A DNA stretch of 12,560 nt from Halanaerobium sp964649895 (lineage in GTDB: Bacteria > Bacillota > Halanaerobiia > Halanaerobiales > Halanaerobiaceae). Under the pieces are notes generated by a model. That model was not told where the DNA came from, made no database searches, and worked only from the letters and a program-made list of their open reading frames with translations. Below, one piece after another: positions 7,042 to 12,560 of this stretch; position 1 is the first letter of the stretch, and every line of letters begins with the position of its first letter. Both the position numbers and the translations under genes were made by a program. The stretch lies in NCBI GenBank assembly GCA_964649895.1, contig CAZYRX010000057.1, positions 1 through 12,560 of the forward strand, given 5' to 3'.

Positions 7042-7994
7042 TTGATGCATTTGCTGATTTACTTGTCTATAACTGGATGGGACTTGATGCTGCTACACGA
7101 TTAGGAGAGTCTGTTCATTTCTTCTTTTATGATACAATAAAGATCATCTTTTTATTGAGTATTATGATATTTGTAATTTCTATTATCAGAAGTTTTTTTC
7201 CACCGGAAAAGACAAAAAAACTTTTGAGTAATTATAAAAAGTTTACTGCCCATTTGATGGCTTCAGTTCTGGGTGTTGTAACTCCATTTTGTTCCTGTTC
7301 TTCGGTCCCTATTTTTATAGGATTTGTTGAATCAGGAATTCCACTGGGAGTCACATTTTCATTTTTAATTACTTCACCTATAGTAAATGAGGTTGCACTT
7401 GTTATGCTTTATACCATTTTTGGCTGGAGAATCGGAACTCTATATTTGATAAGTGGTATATTGGTAGGAGTTATCGGTGGTATTGTTATTGAAAAACTTG
7501 GCATGGAAAAATATGTTGAAGAATATGTATACCAAATCAGTGCAGGAGAAGATGAGATCGAAGAACTGGACTGGAATGATCGAATTACTTTTGCAAAAGA
7601 AGAAGTTAAAGAAATTGTAGGAAGAGTCTGGAAATATGTAATTATCGGTATTGGTCTTGGTGCTTTAATTCATGGTTATGCTCCGGCAGACCTGCTTGCC
7701 CAGTATGCTGGACCAAATAATCCTCTGTCGGTTATTGCAGCTGTTGCAGTAGGAATACCTTTATATGCAAATGCTGTAGGAACAATACCTATAGTAGAGG
7801 CACTTATGGGAAAAGGTGTAGCACTTGGAACAGCCCTGAGTTTTATGATGGCTACAACAGCATTATCACTGCCAGCAATGATAATTTTAAGAAAAGTTAT
7901 TAAACCAAAGTTGATTACAGTTTTCGTTACAGTTGTTGGCTTTTCAATAATTGGTGTTGGTTACATGTTCAATTTTGTGATGAATATAATATAA
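7038..7994 (+). CDS. UPF0718/ArsP-type permease
   Basis: A 318-aa inner-membrane permease of the UPF0718 (PF03773, ArsP_1) family, some members of which export trivalent organoarsenicals. I choose ATG 7038 because AAAAGGAG lies at 7021-7028 and the start overlaps the arsR stop; the in-frame TTG at 7032 is less likely. The family signature TPFCSCSSVPIFIGF is at residues 82-96, with C85 and C87 in the membrane. Residues ~104-155 hold two to three more helices, ~156-195 a charged cytoplasmic loop, and ~196-315 the second half with GIPLYANAVGTIPI and GTALSFMMATTALSLPA. About eight helices are expected. The operon pairing with an ArsR regulator and a CxxC mini-thioredoxin is typical of this family. 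The substrate could be arsenical or another thiol-reactive compound. Confidence 0.9.
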   Translation: MIDAFADLLVYNWMGLDAATRLGESVHFFFYDTIKIIFLLSIMIFVISIIRSFFPPEKTKKLLSNYKKFTAHLMASVLGVVTPFCSCSSVPIFIGFVESGIPLGVTFSFLITSPIVNEVALVMLYTIFGWRIGTLYLISGILVGVIGGIVIEKLGMEKYVEEYVYQISAGEDEIEELDWNDRITFAKEEVKEIVGRVWKYVIIGIGLGALIHGYAPADLLAQYAGPNNPLSVIAAVAVGIPLYANAVGTIPIVEALMGKGVALGTALSFMMATTALSLPAMIILRKVIKPKLITVFVTVVGFSIIGVGYMFNFVMNII

Positions 7995-8012
7995 AATTAT
8001 AAAACTGTTTAC

Positions 8013-8036
8013 ATAGGAAATATTAATATTTCCTAT
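8013..8036. repeat. Perfect 24-bp palindrome between permease and thioredoxin genes
   Basis: The half-site ATAGGAAATATT (8013-8024) is followed immediately by its exact reverse complement (8025-8036). No T tract follows, so it is not a standard terminator. It could be a stem-loop affecting mRNA stability, or an operator: its centre contains the ATATTAATAT found at the arsR promoter, and TTTACA at 8008-8013 could be part of a weak promoter. Confidence 0.6.
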
Positions 8037-8072
8037 CTATTATAAAAAATAAAAATATTAGGAGTGGTTATT

Positions 8073-8303
8073 GTGGTAATTAAAGTTTATGGTCCTGGAT
8101 GTAAAAACTGTGTTAATCTGGCTGATAACGCAAAGAAAGCACTTGAAGAGACAGGTGTAGAAGCAGAGATAGTAAAGGTTGAAGATATGAAAGAAATCGC
8201 ACAGGCTGGAATCATGAGTACACCAGCGATCGGCATTGATGATGAAGTAAAGATTAAAGGTAGAGTTGCAACAGTAGATGAAATCAAAGAGTTAATTAGC
8301 TAA
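8073..8303 (+). CDS. Thioredoxin-like CxxC protein (redox-active disulfide protein 2 type)
   Basis: A 76-aa cytoplasmic mini-thioredoxin of the Thioredoxin_3 type. I choose GTG 8073 because AGGAG (8060-8064) lies 8 nt upstream; an in-frame GTG at 8064 overlaps that site. The sequence begins VIKVYGPGCKNC, giving the active-site pair C10-K-N-C13, then the helix NLADNAKKALEETG, the strand EIVKV, and the cis-proline region STPAIGIDD (P51). It is at the short end for thioredoxin folds but normal for this subgroup. Such proteins often accompany UPF0718 permeases and may pass thiol-bound cargo or reduce a disulfide in the permease or its substrate; that partnership is inferred from the operon, 78 nt after the permease. 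A terminator follows it. Confidence 0.88.
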   Translation: MVIKVYGPGCKNCVNLADNAKKALEETGVEAEIVKVEDMKEIAQAGIMSTPAIGIDDEVKIKGRVATVDEIKELIS

Positions 8304-8333
8304 TTATTGAGAAATTTATTAAATTTAATTTTC

Positions 8334-8379
8334 AAAGGCCGGGAAGAGTTTAAAAGCTTTTTCGGCCTTTTTATTTTTT
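8334..8379 (+). terminator. Intrinsic terminator of the arsR operon
   Basis: AAAGGCCG (8334-8341) pairs with CGGCCTTT (8363-8370). An inner AT-rich stem extends it, and the T-rich tail runs to 8379 (TTTTTATTTTTT). Confidence 0.9.
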
Positions 8380-8430
8380 AAGTTGATTTGCTTAATAATT
8401 GAAAAGGGGTGGAATCATGTTTAAAAAAGG
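8376..8430 (+). repeat. 55-bp direct repeat, copy 1 (left edge of assembly gap)
   Basis: Identical base for base to 8531-8585 and ends exactly at the first N. It contains an AAAAGGGGTGG ribosome binding site and an ATG at 8417 beginning MFKK. The most economical reading is a contig-end overlap that was not collapsed. Confidence 0.9.
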
Positions 8431-8530
8431 NNNNNNNNNNNNNNNNNNNNNNNNNNNNNNNNNNNNNNNNNNNNNNNNNNNNNNNNNNNNNNNNNNNNNN
8501 NNNNNNNNNNNNNNNNNNNNNNNNNNNNNN
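8431..8530. other. Assembly gap of 100 N
   Basis: Exactly 100 undetermined bases, the conventional placeholder for a gap of unknown size, so no distance across it should be trusted. Because both edges carry the same 55 bp, the gap may be empty, or it may hide a tandem copy of a universal stress protein gene. Confidence 0.95.
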
Positions 8531-8585
8531 TTTTAAGTTGATTTGCTTAATAATTGAAAAGGGGTGGAATCATGTTTAAAAAAGG
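8531..8585 (+). repeat. 55-bp direct repeat, copy 2 (right edge of assembly gap)
   Basis: Identical to 8376-8430, starting at the first base after the Ns. It carries the ribosome binding site and the start codon (8572) of the universal stress protein remnant. Confidence 0.9.
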
Positions 8586-8739
8586 CATTCATAAAGAATT
8601 AACTGCGGAAAATATAAATAGCCGCTGCAATATAGAAGTTAGACATGGTAGTCCAGCCCAAAATATTATTGAAGTTGCAGAGAATTCTCCAATACCCGTC
8701 CTACTCGTGCCAGCTGAAAATTCAGTAAAAATAATATGA
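8572..8739 (+). pseudogene. Universal stress protein (UspA) remnant, internally deleted
   Basis: A 55-codon open frame that begins like a Usp protein (MFKK) and ends like one (PIPVLLVPAE) but lacks most of what lies between. Start ATG 8572 follows AAAAGGGGTGG. Full Usp domains have about 140-150 residues. Here the N-terminal strand-and-ATP region is reduced to about 20 unrelated-looking residues. Then comes IEVRHGSPAQNIIEVAE, the segment before the fourth strand, fused directly to the last strand. The G-x2-G-x9-G(S/T) nucleotide-binding loop is absent. The frame stays open and the ribosome binding site is good, so a short peptide could be made, but it cannot form a normal Usp fold. Because the gene abuts an assembly gap, a misassembly that removed internal sequence is a real alternative. 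Confidence 0.68.
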
Positions 8740-8764
8740 TTTTTTTAGAATTACTTTAAAATCA

Positions 8765-8792
8765 GTAACAATTACTATATAATTAATGTTAC
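8765..8792. promoter_or_regulatory. Possible promoter and operator of the GGDEF/HD-GYP gene
   Basis: A TATAAT (8778-8783) sits at the centre of an imperfect inverted repeat with outer arms GTAAC (8765-8769) and GTTAC (8788-8792). A -35 is poor (TTTAAA around 8755-8760), so activation by another factor is conceivable. Confidence 0.35.
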
Positions 8793-8840
8793 ATAATAAG
8801 AAAAAAATGTATTATATTTATGTATTTAGGAGGATTTCCA

Positions 8841-11675
8841 GTGAAAACAAATGTTTTTTTGAGAGAAGAACAGCAATTTAAGGAAGTAAGTATTAGCAAT
8901 CAAAGCAAACCAGAAATAGATAATAAATTCTTAAATAAATGGCAGAATATTGTTAATACAACAGCAGATATTATTGATGTTCCTGCTGTTTTAATCATGA
9001 AAATAAATGAGCAGAAAATTGAAGTGCTGCTCAAAAATGAGAATAAAGATAATCCTTATACGGCTGGAGATAGTGAGTTTCTAGGCAGAGGTCTTTACTG
9101 TGAAACAGTTATCGGCAGAAATAACGAGCTTTTAATCGAAAACGCATTGTCTGAAGAAGCCTGGAAAGACAATCCTGATATTGATTTCAATATGATTTCT
9201 TATTATGGTCTACCCATCAACTGGCCGGATAGTGAATCATTTGGCACCCTCTGTATTCTTGATAATAAAAGCCTGTATTTAAAAGAAAAACACAAAAATT
9301 TAATGAGAGAATTTAAAACATTAATTGAAGATGACCTCGAACTTCTTTTCATACAAGACAACTTAAATAATCAGAAAACTAGATTAGATCTAATAATCGA
9401 AGGAACTAATGCTGGAACCTGGGAGTGGAATATCCAAACAGGAGAAACAGTTTTTAATGATAGATGGGCAGAAATGCTTGGCTATAGTTTAGAAGAAATC
9501 TCCCCAACGACAATAGAAACCTGGCAAAATCTTATCCACCCTCTGGATTTGGAAAGAGCACTAAATAAGACACAAAAACATTTTGATGGTGAGATTGATG
9601 AATATGATACAGAAATAAGAATGAAACATAAAGATGGCCGCTGGATTTGGATGAATGACAGGGGTAGAATAGTGAACTGGACTGAGAATAATCAACCTCT
9701 TAAGATGGTAGGTATTCACTTAGATATTACAGAAAGGAAAAAAAGAGAAAAAGAATTGCAATTTTTAGCAAAAGCTATGACTAATATTTCAGATTCAGTT
9801 ATGCTTACAGATAAACATTTTAAAATACAATATATAAATAAAGCTTCAGAAAGATTATTTGGTTATACACTCAAAGAATTAAAAGGTAAAACCCCAGAAA
9901 TATTTAATGCAGAAGATTTATCAAATGAAATACAGCAAGAAATTTATGATAAAATTTCCAATGGTGAAATATATGAGGCTGAAATATTGAATAAGAGAAA
10001 AGATGGTTCTACTTTTATCTGTGAATTTAAAATAACTCCTATAGAAGATAGTGAGGGAGAAGTTTATGCATATACAGGCATACAACGCGATATAACCGAT
10101 AGAAAAAGGCAGGAAGAAAAATTAGAGTTTCAGCTTAAATTTCAAAAAACACTTGCTCAAATATCAGCAAATTTATTAGAAATTAATTCAGCTAATATCG
10201 ATAGGAAAATAAATATATCGTTAAAAGAAGTTGGCGTTTTTTTTGATGTAGATAGAAGTTATATATTTCAGTTTGCTGATAAAACTAGAACTATGACCAA
10301 TACTCATGAATGGTGCAATAATGGCATTAAATCCGAAAAAGAAAATCTGCAGGATCTTCTTTCCGATAATTTTACGTGGTTGATGGAGCAATTATCTAGA
10401 AATGAATATATATACATTAAAGATGTTAATAAACTTGGTAAAAAAGCAGAAGCTGAACAAAAAATATTCATGAGACAAGGTATAAAATCGGCTGCTTTAA
10501 TGCCTATGGTTATAGAAAATGAATTATTTGGTTTTTTTGGCTTTGATTCAGTAGAAAATCATAAAGAATATTCGAAAGAAGAAATAAGATTATTAAAAAT
10601 ATTCACTGACATTATCACAAATGCATTTTCAAAATATAAAGGTGATCAGAGGATAAGGGATTTAACTTATAAAGATAGTTTAACCGGTTTATATAACAGA
10701 AGATTTTTTGAAGAAGAACTAGAGAGATTAGATACAAAAAGGCAGCTCCCTATCAGCATTATTATCGCCGATATTAATGGTTTAAAAATTATAAATGATA
10801 GTTTAGGACACAAAAAGGGTGATGATCTGCTTGCTAAAGCTGCTGGAATATTAAAAGAAGAAATTAGACAAGAAGATATATTAGCCCGTCAGGGTGGAGA
10901 TGAATTCGCATTATTATTGCCACATACTAACAGATCAGGGGCAGAGAAAATAATAAAAAGAATTAGAAATAGAGCTAAAAAAACAGAAAATGATCATTTA
11001 ACCGTTTCAATAGCATTAGGTGTCTCTACAAAAGAAGAATCAAGTCAAGATATATATGAGGTTTTAAGAAAAGCTGATAATAATATGTATAACAATAAAT
11101 TATCAGAAAGCAGAAGCATTAAGAGTAATTTAGTAAAGGGAATGCTGAGCACTTTAGAAACAAAAAGTAATGAAAGAAGAGAGCATACAGCAAAAATGAA
11201 GAAGTTAGCAAAAGCATTCTCTGAAAAATTAGATTTATCTAATTCAGAATTAAATAGACTCTTACTCCTTACTGATCTACATGATATAGGAAAAATAACT
11301 ATTCCTGAAGAAATTTTAAAAAAACCTACTGAATTAACAGCTGAAGAGCTGAAAATAATAAAAAAACATCCAGAGAAAGGGTATAAAATTGCAAACTCTT
11401 CTGAAGAATTTGCAGTAGTATCAGAAGAGATATATTCTCACCACGAAAACTGGGATGGGAGTGGTTATCCTAGACAATTAAAAGGGAAAGATATTCCTTA
11501 TCTCGCGAGGATAGTTGCAATTATAGATGCTTATGATTTGATGATCAGCGGCAGTCTATCTAAAAACCCGATGAATAAAGAACAAGCTATCAAAGAACTA
11601 AAAAAATGTTCAGATATTCAGTTTGATCCAGAATTAGTTCAAGAATTCATTGAGTTTTTGCAGACAGATGAATAA
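8841..11675 (+). CDS. Bifunctional c-di-GMP enzyme: GAF-PAS-PAS-GAF-GGDEF-HD-GYP
   Basis: A 944-aa sensor enzyme predicted both to make c-di-GMP from GTP and to degrade it. I choose GTG 8841, 7 nt after AGGAGG (8828-8833); the upstream in-frame ATG at 8820 lacks such a site. No membrane segment is evident, so it should be cytosolic. In order: a GAF-like domain (~30-170); PAS 1 (~181-298, ending DITERKKREKEL); PAS 2 (~306-425, ending DITDRKRQEEKL); a second GAF-like domain (~426-605); GGDEF (~608-770) with intact GGDEF at 685-689 and an inhibitory I-site RQED at 676-679, five residues upstream; and HD-GYP (~780-940) with HDIGK at 814-818, KKHPEKG, and HHENWDGSGYP at 867-877. Both catalytic halves look active; signal ligands are unknown. 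Some HD-GYP proteins act on other cyclic dinucleotides. It converges on the next gene with a 29-nt gap. Confidence 0.93.
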   Translation: MKTNVFLREEQQFKEVSISNQSKPEIDNKFLNKWQNIVNTTADIIDVPAVLIMKINEQKIEVLLKNENKDNPYTAGDSEFLGRGLYCETVIGRNNELLIENALSEEAWKDNPDIDFNMISYYGLPINWPDSESFGTLCILDNKSLYLKEKHKNLMREFKTLIEDDLELLFIQDNLNNQKTRLDLIIEGTNAGTWEWNIQTGETVFNDRWAEMLGYSLEEISPTTIETWQNLIHPLDLERALNKTQKHFDGEIDEYDTEIRMKHKDGRWIWMNDRGRIVNWTENNQPLKMVGIHLDITERKKREKELQFLAKAMTNISDSVMLTDKHFKIQYINKASERLFGYTLKELKGKTPEIFNAEDLSNEIQQEIYDKISNGEIYEAEILNKRKDGSTFICEFKITPIEDSEGEVYAYTGIQRDITDRKRQEEKLEFQLKFQKTLAQISANLLEINSANIDRKINISLKEVGVFFDVDRSYIFQFADKTRTMTNTHEWCNNGIKSEKENLQDLLSDNFTWLMEQLSRNEYIYIKDVNKLGKKAEAEQKIFMRQGIKSAALMPMVIENELFGFFGFDSVENHKEYSKEEIRLLKIFTDIITNAFSKYKGDQRIRDLTYKDSLTGLYNRRFFEEELERLDTKRQLPISIIIADINGLKIINDSLGHKKGDDLLAKAAGILKEEIRQEDILARQGGDEFALLLPHTNRSGAEKIIKRIRNRAKKTENDHLTVSIALGVSTKEESSQDIYEVLRKADNNMYNNKLSESRSIKSNLVKGMLSTLETKSNERREHTAKMKKLAKAFSEKLDLSNSELNRLLLLTDLHDIGKITIPEEILKKPTELTAEELKIIKKHPEKGYKIANSSEEFAVVSEEIYSHHENWDGSGYPRQLKGKDIPYLARIVAIIDAYDLMISGSLSKNPMNKEQAIKELKKCSDIQFDPELVQEFIEFLQTDE

Positions 11676-11704
11676 GGATTATAATAATCTGATAGTGAAG
11701 ATTT

Positions 11705-12469
11705 TCAGTTAATATAACTCTTGATCTCTTTATAAACATGGGCAGCTTTTTCATTATTTCCCATAGAATTATAGATAATTTCGAGATATCTTCTCTCTTT
11801 AATGATCTCGACTGTCTCTGCAAAGTTAATATCATAAATCCAGGTCAACTGCATCATTTTGAGATCATTCAGTGTCTCCAGCCTATCATAATTTATGGGT
11901 TCTTTTTTTAAAACATTTTGATATACTTCATCACTGATTCTGGCTTCAGTCGAAAGCTTTATTATAAAATCCTTTTGATTTCCATCTTGATAGCGATTGA
12001 CGAAGATATTAAAGATATCAAGTTTATCTGCATCGCGAATTAATTTTGCAAAAAATATTTCTTTTTCATTATCAAAGTAATCCTCATCAATTTTTGCATT
12101 GTTATGCTGCTCAATCGCTTTATAAATGATCTTTTGATAATCCTGATTTAGATCATCTATGAGTTTGTTTTCTTCGATCACCTCTACTCCAAGCCTGCCG
12201 TGATCTTCAGACTTATAATCAGAAAAAGTCTGATATTCCTTATATTGTTTAAAACGACCGATATCATGATAAAGAGCAATGATTCTGGCTAAATACTTTT
12301 CTTCTTCGGTCATCATAAAGCCTTCTATTATTTCTTCCATATCTTTAGTTACTCTTCTGCTGTGGTCTATTTTTAAATTTATATTTTTTTGATCCTTTTT
12401 GTGCTGCATTACAAATTTTTTTGTATATGAATCGAACCACTCTTTAAGTTCTTGATATTTATTTTTCAT
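11705..12469 (-). CDS. HD-domain metal-dependent phosphohydrolase
   Basis: A 254-aa cytosolic protein of the HD superfamily, whose members hydrolyse phosphate esters such as nucleotides using one or two metal ions. On the minus strand the ATG at 12469 has GGGGAGGG (12479-12486) 9 nt upstream; an in-frame TTG at 12478 touches that site and is rejected. The metal-binding series is complete: H36 (IDHSRRV), H68-D69 (YHDIGRF), H90 (EDHGRLG), H122 (EQHNN), and D146/D148 (RDADKLD). The C-terminal ~80 residues are charged and helical with no domain I recognise. It has its own promoter and converges on the GGDEF/HD-GYP gene. It lacks the GYP motif, so a link to c-di-GMP is not implied. The substrate is unknown. 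Confidence 0.88.
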   Translation of the reverse strand: MKNKYQELKEWFDSYTKKFVMQHKKDQKNINLKIDHSRRVTKDMEEIIEGFMMTEEEKYLARIIALYHDIGRFKQYKEYQTFSDYKSEDHGRLGVEVIEENKLIDDLNQDYQKIIYKAIEQHNNAKIDEDYFDNEKEIFFAKLIRDADKLDIFNIFVNRYQDGNQKDFIIKLSTEARISDEVYQNVLKKEPINYDRLETLNDLKMMQLTWIYDINFAETVEIIKERRYLEIIYNSMGNNEKAAHVYKEIKSYIN

Positions 12470-12500
12470 TTTTAACAACCCTCCCCTTGCTTCAATCCTT

Positions 12501-12529
12501 ATTATAATTTAAAATTATATTTTTGTAAA
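12501..12529 (-). promoter_or_regulatory. Promoter of the HD-domain gene
   Basis: Reading the minus strand, TTTACA (12529-12524) and a perfect TATAAT (12506-12501) are 17 bp apart. The predicted start near 12494 leaves a short leader carrying the GGGGAGGG site. Confidence 0.75.
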
Positions 12530-12560
12530 TCATCGAGAGGAAAATTAAACATCTAATAAT

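Noticed and set aside
8087..8287. Minus-strand 66-codon ORF
   Set aside because: Antisense to the clear CxxC thioredoxin gene.
11676..11704. Bidirectional terminator between the convergent genes
   Set aside because: The 29-nt gap and its edges show only a weak CTGA/TCAG pairing and no adequate stem with T tracts.
11647..11835. Minus-strand 62-codon ORF at the convergent junction
   Set aside because: Overlaps the HD-domain gene in another frame and shows no coding signature.
1..12560. CRISPR array, tRNA, rRNA, insertion sequence or prophage genes
   Set aside because: I found no regularly spaced repeats, cloverleaf, transposase or phage protein on reading both strands.

Overview
The window is low-GC DNA (roughly 30-35% by eye) with dense AGGAGG-type ribosome binding sites and consensus TTGACA/TATAAT promoters, as in Firmicutes. 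It nevertheless encodes the C-terminal part of an outer-membrane usher-like beta-barrel protein. That combination suggests a diderm Firmicute; the Halanaerobium/Halanaerobiales group is my best guess, from general protein character and not from any search. Bases 8431-8530 are unknown (N), so this is a draft scaffold.

Region 1 (1-3965) is a surface-fibre locus. It holds the 3' part of an usher-like gene, a secreted DUF4402-like protein in the same operon, and an intrinsic terminator. A strong promoter then drives a ~260-nt leader that I read as two tandem c-di-GMP-I (GEMM-I) riboswitch aptamers separated by an intrinsic terminator. The leader ends at the ribosome binding site of a small secreted protein, followed by another terminator. 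Both expression platforms can be drawn so that ligand binding turns the gene off, one at transcription and one at translation.

Region 2 (3966-6390) holds a SulP/STAS anion transporter, with a perfect 16-bp palindrome just upstream of its ribosome binding site, and a small stand-alone winged-helix protein with its own terminator.

Region 3 (6391-8379) is a compact operon of an ArsR-type repressor, a UPF0718/ArsP-type permease overlapping it by ATGA, and a CxxC thioredoxin-like protein. A palindrome core (ATATTAATAT) occurs both at the arsR promoter and inside a perfect 24-bp palindrome before the thioredoxin gene. A strong terminator closes the operon.

Region 4 (8376-8739) contains a 100-N gap flanked by identical 55-bp sequences, probably an unmerged contig overlap, and the remnant of a universal stress protein gene lacking most of its fold.

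Region 5 (8740-12560) encodes a 944-aa GAF-PAS-PAS-GAF-GGDEF-HD-GYP protein with intact synthase, inhibitory and phosphodiesterase motifs. A convergent gene on the minus strand encodes an HD-domain hydrolase.

c-di-GMP may connect the window: one gene can make and break it, and a tandem sensor for it controls a secreted protein beside an usher system.
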